Source of the DNA: Chlorops oryzae
Taxonomy: Eukaryota; Arthropoda; Insecta; Diptera; Chloropidae
Length of the DNA stretch: 64,000 nucleotides
Reading direction: 5' to 3'
Assembly (NCBI GenBank): GCA_020466095.1
Contig: CM035806.1
Span: 145,279,420-145,343,419 of the forward strand
Shown: in pieces, positions 10,172 to 22,705 of the stretch
How the letters are laid out: each line of letters begins with the position of its first letter
Numbering within the stretch: position 1 is the first letter of the stretch
The notes under the pieces: generated by a model
The model's database searches: none
What the model was told of the DNA's origin: nothing
The model's input: only the letters and a program-made list of their open reading frames with translations
Made by a program: the position numbers and the translations under genes

Positions 10172-11048
10172 ATACCTTTTCCGAAGGAAAGGGTATATTA
10201 AGTTTGGCACGGAGTATGTAACAGACCAAAGGAGTCGCGATGGATATAGACATATATATATATTCTTGATCAGATTGACGAGAGGAGTCGATCTAGCCAT
10301 CTCTGTCTGTCTGTCTGTCTGTCGGTCACACTTTAGTTTTTCGTAATTTACTCCTAAGCCATGAAAGATATCATATTGAAATTTGGCATGGACTTGAACC
10401 AGGTAAATGTCCGAAAAACTGCACACAAACATCCCGTCTTGGGTCGTGGGAAGTGGTTCAGAAGTTTCTAAAATCACAATTTTTAACGTTTTTCCTGGAT
10501 AACATTTTTACTATACATCCCAGCTTATTGAAATTTGGTGTGTGTATAGCTACTATGTAGACTTAAGCTTTCGCTGAAAACAATTTGAGACATCGCTATA
10601 ACTATGGTCATCATCCTACACATTAGAAAAAAACACTCTCCCTTATTCTCACATCTGTATGCAAAAATGATTTTTTTTTGCTTCTTCTGATTGTGTATTT
10701 TGCCGCCAAATAAAGTCGTCACTTATGGTTAAAATTTGATCAAGACCACCATTCGCGAAATTCGCAAAAGTTTGATTTTCACTATTTTGAATTGAGTATT
10801 TCGCTGCTAGACAAAATGTCCTCTAACGGTTAAAATTTGACCATGCCCACCATTCGCAACAAATTTGTACTTAAATATAATTTCGAGTTTGTGGAGCTAA
10901 ATCGAAGCACAGATAAGGTATAAATAGATATCCAAGCTAGAACAATGAAAACGGCATGAATTTTTGTTAAGGTAATGTTTCAACATATTTTAGGCTGAGG
11001 AAAAGGTATGTGTGCAATCGGCTTAGCCGATGTAAACTTCTTTACTTG
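10172..11048 (+). mobile_element. mini-me-type retroelement, copy A1
   Basis: Begins TATACCTTTTCCGAAGG and contains (TA)n near 10253-10262, the core TTCTTGATCAG...GTCGATCTAGCCAT and then (GTCT)n near 10302-10320. It ends at GGCTTAGCCGATGT...CTTTACTTG followed by poly-T. The (TA)n / conserved core / (GTCY)n order is the hallmark of dipteran mini-me elements. A near-identical copy lies inverted at 12788-13648. A 65-codon minus-strand frame at 10525-10722 is shared with only 3 changed residues, but it has no known domain and probably reflects overall repeat identity. Confidence 0.8.
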
Positions 11049-11274
11049 TTTTTTTTTTTCAAATCACAATTTTTCTTTTCATAAATATATTTTTATATTT
11101 TCAATCCGAATTTTTGGATTTTTAATTATCAATTTTTCATTATTCAGAAATGTTATATTTTCAATCTCTGATTTCTTTTTATTGAACAATCAAGAATAAA
11201 ATAATTAAAATTTTTGGCCAATGAATAATTTGTCCCGATAATATTGTTGAAAATATTATTACTGCCGATCTCTG

Positions 11275-11551
11275 CCCCTAAGTCCCCCTCCTGTGTCCTC
11301 GATTTTCGTTCTAAAATTTCCAAAATATTTTTTGCTTAATTTTTTTTATTTATTTTTTTTTCAATTTATTTTGAAATCTCTCTTTTAGTTTTTTTGTGTT
11401 AAACCATTTAATCATATTGTAAAAAGATTAGAGATGGGGGCTCGCGAACAGCAATTCCATTTCATCTTGACATGATGGAAGAAATATTTACAGCGAGATC
11501 GGTGTTGATGACGCCCACATAATTAGTTTTGAATTCATTTCTACACAACAA

Positions 11552-11592
<41 letters not shown>

Positions 11593-12787
11593 AAAGAAGA
11601 AGAAAAAACGCTCATCTTCGGACTATTTTTTATTTTCTCGAGTTTTTGTTTAATGAAAGTATTTCAGTATTTCATTTGGTGAGAAGCTATTGTGTGTTAT
11701 TGTTTTTTAAATGTTTTTGGTAGATGTTGATGTCAGTTGTTGCTCATATTTCGGTGCATTCACACCTAAATGTTGCAAAAGAAAATAAGTACAAAAAAAA
11801 AAAAAAAAAATTTCTTTTTCCTTCCTGGCCTTCTGTTGATTGTTCGTTCTTGTGATTAACGATTTGAAAGCCTGCCTGGTGCCACTTTTTTGACGTCGCC
11901 GTTGCCTTCTCCGCCGTGTCGCACCCGTCGTAAACATCCAAACATGCTCTCGAAAAAAAAAGAAAGAAAAAAAACCAAAGGTACAATGAAAGAAGAAGAA
12001 TTGTGAAAAAAAAAGGTGTAAATGGCAAGACACGATGCTGCATGAACAGTTGTTTCCTTCCTCGATTGCAATTCAGTTCGGCGGAGTTGAGTTTTTGGTT
12101 GAGCCAAAGCTCAATACGATCCGAAAGTGTGAAGTTTACGCATTCAATTATGACAGGTAGTAGTAGTTGTAGTAGTCAGCCGATGAGCCGATGAGCCGAT
12201 CACAGCAAGGCAGCACAGAGCAGACCAGAGAGTCCGCAAAGTTCCAAGCGTGTCGTTAAAAATTTTTTCAAAAAATTCCCATTTCTCTTTTCAGTTTCTC
12301 TTCTGGTCCTTCTCGATCGCGCTATCTCACTCTCTCGCACTTCACGTGCACTTCAGTTCTCAAGAGATATTCGTTGGCTTCGCTTGCGAAAGCACCTAAA
12401 GGTCATAAATAGCATTTCAAATGCAAGTGCAGTCCATTTGTTGTGCCATATTTTTATGTTGATGTCCTAAAACACCTATCAGTGAATTGTGCTCGGTGCA
12501 TGTAGCGGTGGGTGGTTGTAACAAACGAAAACGACGATGAAGAGGATGTGTTTTGCACAGCAATAAAATTGATGTTAATTGCGAAACAGAAAAAGAGAAA
12601 ATATTTATTAATTTTTTTTTTTGGGTGAAAATTCAAAGAAAGTTGAATCAACAAAAACACATCGAAATGCTACATAAAAATGTAGAACAACTAATGCAAA
12701 TAACTAGAGATAAACAGGGACACCCAAAATAATAATTATTTTTGAATTTTGAATTCTAAAAATCAATATGAAATAAATTATATTTTA
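11275..12787. other. Intergenic, no gene seen; (GA)n at 11556-11589
   Basis: A/T-rich with a short (GA)n tract and several A homopolymers near 11790-12015. 12713-12750 (CAGGGAC..., AAATAATAATTATT) resembles an internal piece of the 9554-11274 element at 9737, so a truncated relative may adjoin the next mini-me copy. The Phe-rich minus-strand frames here come from A runs. Confidence 0.5.
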
Positions 12788-13648
12788 AAAACAAGTAAAG
12801 AATCGGCTAAGCCGATTGCACACATACCTTTTCCTCAGCCTAAAACATGTTGAAACATTACCTTAACAAAAATTCCTGCCGTTTTCGTTGTTCTTGCTTG
12901 GATATCTATTTATACCTTATCTGTGCTTCGATTTAGCTCCACAAACTCGAAATTATATTTAAGTACAAATTTGTTGCGAATGGTGGGCATGGTCAAATTT
13001 TAACCGTTAGAGGACATTTTGTCTAGCAGCGAAATACTCAATTCAAAATAGTGAAAATCAAACTTTTGCGAATTTCGCGAATGGTGGTCTTGATCAAATT
13101 TTAACCATAAGTGACGACTTTATTTGGCGGCAAAATACACAATCAGAAGAAGCAAAAAAAAATCATTTTTGCATACAGATGTGAGAATAAGAGAGAGTGT
13201 TTTTTTCTAATGTGTAGGATGATGACCATAGTTATAGCGATGTCTCAATTTTCTTTCAGCGAAAGCTTAAGTCTACATAGTAGCTATACACACACCAAAT
13301 TTCAATAAGCTGGGATGTATAGTAAAAAAGTTATCCAGGAAAAACGTTAAAAGTTGTGATTTTATAAACTTCTGAACCACTTCCCACGACCCAAGACGGG
13401 ATGTTTGTATGCAGTTTTTCGGACATTTACCTGGTTCAAGTCCATGCCAAATTTCAATATGATATCTTTCATGACTTAGGAGTAAATTACGAAAAACTAA
13501 AGTGTGACCGACAGACAGACAGACAGACTCCTCTTGTCACCCTGATCAAGAATAGGTATATATATATGTCTATATCTATTGCGACTCCATTGGTATGTTA
13601 CATACTCCGAGCCAAACTTAATATACCCTTTCCTTCGGAAAAGGGATA
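12788..13648 (-). mobile_element. mini-me-type retroelement, copy A2 (inverted relative to A1)
   Basis: Reads CAAGTAAAG...ATCGGCTAAGCCGAT at its left and CCTTTCCTTCGGAAAAGGG at its right, with (CAGA)n near 13510-13527 and TA repeats near 13558-13566. It is collinear with A1 over its length in the opposite orientation. The two copies are 1.7 kb apart. Confidence 0.8.
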
Positions 13649-13672
13649 ATTAGTATTTGATTGTTATTCTTA

Positions 13673-14224
13673 CAGCCGGTTTCACCACATCAATTTAATT
13701 TAAAATTAATTAAATTTTTCTAGTTTCTGTTTCACCATTCAAAATTAATTCATATTTAACTTTCATTTAAATGAGCCTTGGTGCCCATTTAAATATGATT
13801 TAAATATGACAAAAGCAACTCTGTTTTCGTGTTGAAAACAGCTGACGCAAAGAATTCAAAGAATTGCTGATCTGCTCATTCTTGGACATAACGCGTTGAA
13901 CTCCTCCGCGACAATATCCCATGCCTTTTCTTTTTCACCAGGTCTTACTTTCCCGTTCTTTTATTTTCCAAGACACCCTTTTGCCTCTTCACTAAATTAA
14001 GTAAAATTTCTATTTACTCTTCCGAAAAATTCTTTGTTCGCACATTTCCCTCCATGTTCAATTTTAAAAAAATCAGCTGATTTCGCAAGTGCTGCCACTT
14101 TTCTCATGTGCCAAATTCAAATCTTGGTGAAACTCAAAATAATTAAATTTCAATTTAAATAAAAAATTAAATTAAAATTAATTTTAATTTAAGTTCCGAT
14201 AAAATTTTTTGGTGAAACCGGCTG
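13673..14224. mobile_element. PIF/Harbinger-like MITE, 552 bp, TTA TSD
   Basis: Left end CAGCCGGTTTCACCA, right end TGGTGAAACCGGCTG, a perfect 15-bp inverted pair. TTA precedes (13670-13672) and follows (14225-14227). The subterminal regions are rich in AATTAAATT and inverted relative to each other. A 3-bp TWA duplication is typical of PIF/Harbinger. No coding capacity. Confidence 0.8.
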
Positions 14225-14651
14225 TTAGAGTTTAATTTTTTTGATAAAAAAATAAAAATAATTTTTCGAGTTTTATTTTTTACTCAGAAGATACAAATTA
14301 TTTTTCATTTTTTTTTTTGTGTTTTACTCACAAAATGAAAGTATGTATTATGCAAATAAGTATTTTGAAAATTCGTTGTGTTTTTCTTACAAGTGCCTTT
14401 TCAAATTTGATAAATAATTCCCTTGAAATGGTGCTTTGCATATTTTGCATTCCCACGAAATTTTTATTTCGTAAAAGTTAAAAAATTCTCTTACAAAAAT
14501 GTCCCGTTTTCGTTCTATTTTATTTTTCAAAGAAATTTAGTGAACCCGGAAAATAGCGATATTTTTGTAAGACTAAAAACTTTTAAAATGATAAGTCATA
14601 TCACGCTATTAACCTACACAGCATCAGGCCTTATCTTGATGAAAGTGATAA

Positions 14652-15201
14652 AGCCCAAAATCCAATATTGCGAGAGCCCGATGCGTGAATGCGCGACGCT
14701 ACGAAAATGTTTTGCGTGACGCATTTCAATCTCCAATGAGAGTTTTGCGTCACGCAGACGATAGCATAATTTCACTTCTAGTAATGCAATATTTGAACCA
14801 AGTACCAATCTAACGAGTACCGAGTACTCATAAAAATTATACGTTATCACTTGAGTTGAAATTTTAATTCAAAATTTTCAAAATGAACCAAAGCCCGCGA
14901 AATATTTTAAAAGCTTTTTTTCACGGAACAATGAACAGTTTTTGTTTATTATTAAGTATTAAACAAAAGCTACCCAATAGCGAGAAAATACATCAAAAAT
15001 AAGTCTACAATCATTAACCCTGTCAAAATTGCCTCGCAACGAGAAATATTCAATTTTTTCAAAATTTTCTCGCTAAGAGGTCTACGTCAGTGCGGATACA
15101 TTTGAGCTTTAGATCATATGGATTGCATGTATTGAAATTTTGTGTGCGTCATCGTCTCGCGCTCTCGCATCGAGCTCTCGCAATGTATGGTATTTTGGGC
15201 T
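14652..15201. mobile_element. PIF/Harbinger-like MITE, 550 bp, TAA TSD
   Basis: Left end AGCCCAAAATCCAATATTGC followed by GAGAGCCCGATGCG; the right end is its inverse with a few changes (CGCATCGAGCTCTCGCAAT, ATTTTGGGCT). TAA flanks both sides (14649-14651 and 15202-15204). A 3-bp TWA target and a size of about 550 bp resemble the neighbouring element at 13673-14224, although the TIR sequence is different. Confidence 0.75.
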
Positions 15202-15355
15202 TAAATATACTTGAATTTTTAAATTTTTCTAAGTAACAAAAAAAAAAAACTCATAACTATTTTATATTTTTAAGTAAAAATTAAGAACTCTAAAAATAAT
15301 TTTGTTATTTCTAATGTGAAAAATAAAACTCTAAGATAAGTTTTATCTTCTGCAC

Positions 15356-16020
15356 TGAGCGAACTTAACCATGATTTTTTTAAAAGGGCGCATTGTTACA
15401 CAGAGAAAAAAATCAACATGAAAACTGGTCACAGTCCTTTGATTTTTGAGCAGAACAAAATATTTCAAAAGAAAAATGGTTGAGTCAACAACATTTTTGA
15501 TTGATTTGAAAGGAAATATGTTTAATTACATTTCTTTACGTTCGGTATAATTCTCATTTGGTTTATAAAATAGGACATATAAGATATTTATTCATCTTGG
15601 AACTTTTTAAGCATTGCGAAAGCATTCACGACAATGGAGTGACTAAATCGGATGAAGTCCATCCGATGGCTATTTTTGGGGTTATGTTTAGCAGACGGGT
15701 CTGTGGCTATTTGCTTTGAACGTTAATTAAATTTTTTTTGACATTTCCTCTTTTATAGGTATTTTAGTAAATTTTTCTTTATTTAAAAAATTTTTTTGTC
15801 ATTTCAATTATGTCCGTGGTTGGTTCAACATTTTAAATTTAAATCCATTTTTGAAAATTATCCTGTCAATTCGACCTGAAATATGGTTGATTCAAAAGGA
15901 AAATCTTTATTTTTTCAACAAGAAAAATTGTTAAAATTAAAAAATATTCCTTGTTGATGCCGTTTTGTATGTTTTTCCTTTTGATTTAACCAGTTTTCTG
16001 GTTGATTTTTTTCTCTGTGT
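15356..16020. mobile_element. Interspersed TIR repeat (core 15398-16020)
   Basis: The core has a perfect 20-bp inverted repeat: ACACAGAGAAAAAAATCAAC at 15398 and its complement ending at 16020, both continuing into GAAAACTGGT. No clear TSD. The flank 15356-15397 (CACTGAGCGAAC..., AAAAGGGCGCATTG) is also shared with the copy at 5024-5440, so the mobile unit may be larger than the TIR-bounded core, or one copy was moved together with flanking DNA. Confidence 0.7.
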
Positions 16021-18194
16021 GAGTAAAAAATAAAACTCAAAAAATAAATATTATTTTCTGATTAAAATAATAAAAATCTTAAAATAAAATTTAAATTGTA
16101 ATTTATAAAATATAAGGAACTTATGACAGTTATGGTCCCTGGAGATAAATTCATCAATTGTACTTTTATTGAACCGAAAAATCCGATCGAAAATTATCTT
16201 ATAATCTCGATAATGTTGAGCTGCCACCAATCATCATGCTCTCATGCTCTCTCGCCTGCCAACATTGTTCGGGAATAATCTGCCTTTTGATTTCTCTAAA
16301 TGAGCGTGTGTTTATGTGTCTGGTCGAATTGTTGCAATGGTTGGCAAAGGAGTTCACCACGCATCGAAGGTGAAGGGGAAGTGCTTCATTGACAGCAGCA
16401 ATTATGGTATTAAGGGGTTCGTGGGGTTTCGGAGGAGGCGCTAAATTCTTGAAAAAAAGAAAAGATGAAGACACATTTCTTAGGATCTCACTACGCTCTA
16501 TTCACAATTCGTCCATTTAATCATTTGTCCATTTGCTCACTTGACATTGTCCGTTGTCTATCTAAATGTCTGTCTGCCAGTCTGTCCATTTGCGATTTAC
16601 CATTTAACATTTCAAACGCATCGAATCGACTGGACTCGACGCGATGCGATGCGAAAGAATCGAAAGGCTTTTTTATTTTTGCTTTTTTTTTTAGCTCGCT
16701 CGTCAGTCAATGCAATTTCTTAATGGGGTGGCAATCACTCGATGATGCTTGTTGCACTTACAACATATTGCACACTTCAGAAAGTCCAACAGCAACACAA
16801 ATCTAGCATTTACAGCAACAGTAAACAGCAAGAGGAAGAGCCAGAGCAACAGCAACAGCAACAACAAATGACGATGACGATGACGTCGCGGATTCGATGA
16901 TTGTTGTTATTGTTGTTATTGTGCCGTTCTACAACACTCGTGATTATATCGCAAAACTGGGCTGGAACGGTCGCTTAAGAGATATATTATTAAATAATAA
17001 TGGAGTCCCGAGAATGAGAATCTGAAGTTAGTTGAATTGACTGCGTGACTGAATGACTGACTGACTTCCCAATAGACTTGACGCGCTTTGTTGATTGTAG
17101 GCTGTTGACTGTTCACTATTGACTGGGGACTGGAGACTGAGGACTGGGGACTGGAGACTGAAGACTGGAGACTGAAGACCGGTGACTGCTGCTGATGCTG
17201 AATGTTGTTGCTTGGATTCGTTGTTGGAGTAAAATGTTTCTCAAAGAGGCAAGGCGCTTAAAGGCAATGAGTCAGTTAGAAGTTAAAATGTTCATGGTGG
17301 CGGCGGCGGGGAGGGGGGACGAAATTACACAAACAAACATTCAGAATAGTTGATCGTAGTTTCATTTGGTGTTGCTGTTGTTGTTTTTGTTAGCAATCAA
17401 TTAAGGAAATAAGTTGTTCATAAAATGTTCGGACGCAGCCATGAGACGGAGGCGAAAGTAAAAGACTGAAAGTCTCGTTGATTTTTTTTTTCTTCTTTTT
17501 TTGCAACATTGCTACCAGTTAACTCAATGGACGATGATGATGATGGTTGGTGGATGGCTGCCTGCCTGTTGCCACCAACAGGCACTCGTTTCGATATTTA
17601 TTTATGTCGATCAACAACATAATCGTTATCGATTATAATCGTTGAATGCGAACATTGTTCGTTGATGCCTTTGCCTTTGACGTGAGGTGTTTGTGTTTGG
17701 ACGTGAAAAAATTTCTTCGAGTCATATTCTTGCGCCTATTTAATATGTTTTCTCTCCTTTTTCTTTCTACACATTTAATCGTTTTCACAACCGAATGTAG
17801 GGAGGGGGGAAATTGAGCTTAAAAGAAGAAATTAAGGGGGGAGGTGGGTTAATTTTTGCATAAATGAAGACATTGAAGAGAGAATAAATCACTCCTGATA
17901 GAATCATTAAAAGCGAAATGAAGGTTCTACGTCATGTGGTTTAATTGATGTCTTCATTTATGATTATATTTAAGGATTTTAATTGAAAGTAAATTTCGAA
18001 AAAATATTAATAATTGCAAAAATAATCTTTTAAGCTTCAAGATTAAAATTGTTGTATTGATTGTAATTAGCCATTGATTTTATTTGGTTTTATTTTTAAT
18101 GTGCCATCATTTAACTTATAAATAAGCACGTAAAAACAACAACGCGCGACTGCAGACAAGAGAATCTAGCCGCGGATATGTAGCCTTGGTTGAA
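16021..18194. other. Intergenic, no gene seen
   Basis: Mixed-complexity DNA with CAACAG-type runs (16800-16870), GACTGGAGACTGA-type runs (17110-17180) and short homopolymers. Small overlapping frames at 16199-16806 lack domains. This is a possible regulatory island, not supported further. Confidence 0.5.
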
Positions 18195-18195
18195 A

Positions 18196-18625
18196 CGTAA
18201 CGTAACGTAACGTAACTTAACTTAAGATTTCATTCGCTTCATTCTTTAGGAATGTTATTAAACATAACATAAAAAAATGTTTCCCAAAAAATTGTGTTAT
18301 GTTATGTTATGTTATGTTATGTTATGTTATGTTATGTTATGTTATGTTATGTTATGTTATGTTATGTTATGTTATGTTATGTTATGTTATGTTATGTATT
18401 TATGTTATGTTATGTTATGTTATGTATGTTATGTTATGTTTATGTTATGTTAATGTTATGTTATGTTATGTTATTTGTTATGTTATGTTATGTTATGTTA
18501 TGTTGTTATGTTATGTTATGTTATGTTATGTTATGTTATGTTATGTTATGTTATGTTATGTTATGTTATGTTATGATTATGTTATGTTTATATGTTATGC
18601 TAGTGTATATGTTATGTTATGGTGT
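18196..18625. repeat. (TTATG)n pentanucleotide array with a (CGTAA)n lead
   Basis: 18196-18215 holds four CGTAA units, then from about 18295 to 18594 nearly uninterrupted TTATG units with occasional 1-4 nt slips. Met/Leu/Cys/Tyr-only frames across it are artefacts. It ends at the edge of the mini-me-type repeat that follows. Confidence 0.95.
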
Positions 18626-18639
18626 TTATAGTAGGACGC

Positions 18640-19492
18640 ACTTTGACATAATATACGAATCAGACTCAACATGTTCAAATATTTTTAATATCAAGAGGTG
18701 TTTAAGGCCATAAGGGGCCCAATATACCGACTTTTGTTAAATTTCTTTATGAAAACCGCCCCTTTGCCACGCCCACTTGTCCAATTTTTTTGAATTCTAA
18801 TGGGGCGGCTTAGATATTCGCTCAAATTCTAAGTTTCATTGAAATATTTCGAAAAAGTCCGATTTTGGGGCAGTTTTGAGATTTTTGTGACAGACCCTAG
18901 TACTGCAGGTACCCTTAATAATGGACCGACCAAGGAAATTTTTTGAGAGGATGTTTATGGCTACAAAAGAAGCATAAGTGCCAAATTTCGTTCAAGTTCC
19001 ATTTGAATTTCGGGTGTAGGGGACAATTTTCGAAAAACGCCCTTCTGCCACGCCCACTTTAAAAATTTTTGAAAACCGTATTACTTGCCTTGAAACATGT
19101 TCAACTATCAAATTTCATCAAAATATGTTGAAAAACTTTGAGTTTAGAGCAGATTTTGTGGTTTTCATAACAGACCCTAGTACTGGAGGTACCCCTAAAA
19201 ATGGTCCGATCGGGTCCATTCTCGAACTTGTTCTCACTCATGTCCCCGTTAGCACGCATACCAAATTTCGTCAAGATAGCTCAACTCCTTCGATAAGAAA
19301 ACTGTATAGAAACAGACAGATAGACGGACAGAGGGACGGACAGACAGACGGACATGTCTAAATCGAATCTCCTGGTGACGCTGATCATTTCTATATATAT
19401 TTTATATGGTCTATCTCGACTGGTTCTGGGTGTTACAACAACCACACAAACGCAATATACCCTCAACACGGAGTGTGTCGGGTATAAAAATC
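18640..19492 (-). mobile_element. mini-me-type retroelement (type B)
   Basis: On the minus strand: TTTTTATACCCGACACACTC, GGGTATATTGCGTTTGTG, CCAGTCGAGATAGACCA, a TA-rich run, then (GTCY)n (seen on the plus strand as GACAGACGGACATG-like units at 19315-19352), then a long body with ATGAGTGAGAACAAG and repeated GTGGGCGTGGC motifs. This is the same architecture as type A but a different sequence. The left boundary is approximate. Confidence 0.7.
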
Positions 19493-22340
19493 GAAGAACC
19501 CCAAAATTAAGAGAAAAGAAACTCATTTTAATGGCGCGTGTTGTTAATGAAAGGGCAGATTCGAAAATTTCTTGAAAACAAAAGCAGCTTAGTCGTTGCT
19601 GTGGATTAAATTTAAATACTGAATTTCAACGGATCACCCCCTCGAGCGTTTGGAGAGTTCAAAGACGAAGAAGAAGAAGAAGAATAACACAAAGTAACTT
19701 AGCGTGCGCGCGCTACAGAAGTCATCAGTGGCATTAATTGTTTGTCAAACCAAGATCATTATGCTCAACACGCTCTGTGCCGTTCGTTCCCTGTGGCTTC
19801 ATCCATGCTCCATGCTCCATGGAAGAATGGAATTTGACGCTCTTAAGCGCACATCGAACAAGAAACCTTAGGCAGAGATGAATGCTCTCTCAAAATCTGT
19901 AAGTATCTTTTATCTTTTATTTCTTTGGTATGCCAATTTTGCCCTGCAGCACAGTAGCCCGAATAAATTCAAAATAGAAATTGGTCAACGCGAGAGAGAG
20001 ACAGGCACAATTTTCGAAGTCATTTTTCAAAAATTTCATTTGGCCAAATTCTTCATTATTTCGGATATGTAAGCACGCACACGAAATGCGTTTTAGGGGG
20101 TACAGTGGCAGAGTCCCCCACAAAAAATTTTTAATTTTTTTTTTTTAATCTTTTTTTTTTTTTTTGTGGAAGTTTGCTTCAATGTTGGGGAAAGTTTAGC
20201 TAGTGGATTGATGTTTTATTTTTTAATTTTTATGAAATTATGAATTTCGGAAAAGATTTGTTTTTGTCGCGTCCGTATGTCTCTGCTAGGTTTCTTTCCA
20301 TATATAATAATCCATCTAGTAGAACTAGAACATCAAAACATATCCACAATAACATGTCGCGTCCGTGCCAGCTTTACGCATTGTGAATAATTTCCAAACA
20401 ACGCCACTGTTCAATCCAATTCGAATATGATGAATGCCTCTTATTCAAATTTTTGGAATGAGAGACGACGACGACGACGACGATTTCCGATATGCCTTAA
20501 TCTTCCTGCTTTGTTGTTGTTGTTGTTGCTGTTACGATTTCTGTTATTTTGCCAGCATTTGATTTTCGTTTTTCGATTCGATTGTCTCGAAAAATGCTTT
20601 TAAAAGTTCGAATCCCGCCCTGCGGGCCTGAACGCCGGCTGGCTACCTCCATGAAGCACTGAAGATAGCCAATCATTCAGACTTTTTCTTTTAACATATT
20701 TTTTTCTACATACATACACACATACATACTTATGTATGTTTGTAAATTTTTTATTTTTTTTTTATTTCATTTTGCTGATGCTGTTTTGGGTAATTTTCAA
20801 GTGGCAAAGACGGTTGCTGGCTGCTGTTATTTTGGAGCTTCTGTCTCGACGCGTTAGCTTTTTGGGGAGCAGGCAAAGACAAATCTTGACTGTTGTTGGT
20901 AGGACTGTACGGTGCAGCGTGTGGCGATAATTGTGATTAATGGCCCAAATTATTCTACGCGTTTTCAATCAGCGCTCTTAGTTCGGTCCACTTCATCGAT
21001 GGCGATGGCGGTGGCGGCGGCTCATCTCAATTCAACTAAGACTCAATCGCATTTAGCTCATCAGCGATGGCAGATCAGTTGCGCGCGATCAATGGATTGA
21101 GGGTTTGCTTGATGGACGTTTGGGCTACTAATTATTGAATGCGCTTTTATCTGCCTCCCTCTTCGTCTCTCTTGCTCGCGCTATCGCTGTTGCCTTTTGC
21201 ACAAGTTCGCTGCCACGAATATTCGTAGTATTTAAAGATAACTACATATTCAACTGGCCTGCTCTGCTGGTGGTTTTTCTTACTTTTTAATTATGCGTTA
21301 CGCGCTCTTTTTCCGTTGATGGCGGCCCCCTCGTAGTTTCTTTCGATCGATAGAATTTGATCGAATGTATGCCCAGCAGTTTGTAGGTAGGCCCAATCAA
21401 CCCGAATGGCTAATGTACAGTAAAAGAACTTGAAACCGATGCTGATCAGACTCTTAACGATCTTAAACGATCCGACGCCCTAGAGGCCAATAGGGCAAGA
21501 GTGAGAGCGAGTGCTGATGCCGATGCCGATGCTGGTGCGAGTTCCGTTAAAAAGCCAAAATTATTATATTCATTCATATTTAAAATAAAATGAAATGATG
21601 ATTCGTACTTACAAGAATTTGCGGCTTTTCTACTTCAGAAGCTCCGAAATTTCTTAAGCCTCAAAAGCTCTCATTACGGTTATACGGTGCGCTTAGTAAT
21701 ATCCTCCAGCCAAACGAACAGACTTTTCCCATGAACACATACATACATACATTCAATCATCATTTTCCCTCACTTTGGATATGACAATGAAAAGCTTTTT
21801 AACTATACGAATTTTTCTTGAACCTATGCTATATTAGAAAAAGGTGGCCGATCAAAAATATCGTTAAGTCAAAGGATTGCATTTTAAAATGTCGAAAAGT
21901 TCGTTTAAAGGACTTTGATTTCGAATTGAAGGTTGATTGATCGTTGATCGATTTTGGAGGAGGGCGTCAGAGGTGTTAGAAAAGCTTTTCCATTCCTTTA
22001 AATTTTGTATTTCTTTTAATTGGAGTCGATTCAGGCAAAGTGTCTTCCCTCCCGCCGAGAATTTCTTAACCTGTTCTCGTGAAATTGATTGCCGGTGGTA
22101 CCAACAGCGTAAAGAATCGTTGCCGGGGTCAATTCAACCTGCCCAATGAAGCTATTAAGGTTAGTGAATCAGAACTTAACAAGTTCATTAATCAATCGCC
22201 TCGCGAATATATGATTGAATTATTATAAAAAAAAAAAATCGCAATTAAAAGAAAATTGAAAAATCAACGACAATGACCTCGGGTGCCATGAACTTCGCAT
22301 GAAATTTTTATATTGTATATTGACTACCAAATTTGCTCTC
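19493..22340. other. Intergenic, no gene seen
   Basis: Contains a GAA run at 19669-19684, T/A homopolymers at 20110-20165 and 20745-20765, a CGA run near 20467-20481, and an isolated B-box-like GTTCGAATCCC at 20605 without an A box. Reading frames of 60-73 codons are not supported. Confidence 0.5.
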
Positions 22341-22346
22341 ACGCTG

Positions 22347-22412
<66 letters not shown>

Positions 22413-22464
22413 CTCTCTCTCATCTCTCTCTCTCTCTCATCTCTCTCTCTCATCTCTCTCTCTC

Positions 22465-22508
<44 letters not shown>

Positions 22509-22548
22509 CTCTCTCTCTCCTCTCTCACTCTCACTCTCTCTCTCGCTC

Positions 22549-22592
<44 letters not shown>

Positions 22593-22646
22593 TCCTTCTC
22601 TCTCTCTCTCACTTCTCTCTCTCTCACTCTCTCTCTCTCTCTCCTC

Positions 22647-22689
<43 letters not shown>

Positions 22690-22705
22690 ACTCTCTCTCT
22701 ATCTT
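22341..22705. repeat. (CT)n array
   Basis: About 365 bp of CT dinucleotides broken by single A or C insertions (CTCACTCT, CTCATCTC). Ser/Leu-only frames are artefacts. Confidence 0.97.

Larger units (their letters stand above)
9554..11274. mobile_element. Long-TIR hAT-like element carrying mini-me insertions
   Basis: Left end CAGGGATCGGCA, right end the complement of CAGAGATCGGCA. The flanking 8-mers are CCCCAAAG (9546-9553) and CCCCTAAG (11275-11282), 7 of 8 identical. The inverted similarity continues for well over 100 bp (both arms share AAAAAGAAATCAGA, TGAATAATGAAAAATTGATA and CCAAAAATTCGGATTGAAAA). Mini-me sequence at 9966-10090 and 10172-11048 interrupts the interior. CAG ends and an 8-bp TSD indicate the hAT superfamily. 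No transposase frame. Confidence 0.8.

Noticed and set aside
20604..20640. B-box-like GTTCGAATCCCG
   Set aside because: No A box at the right distance upstream and no second copy; too weak for a tRNA or SINE call.
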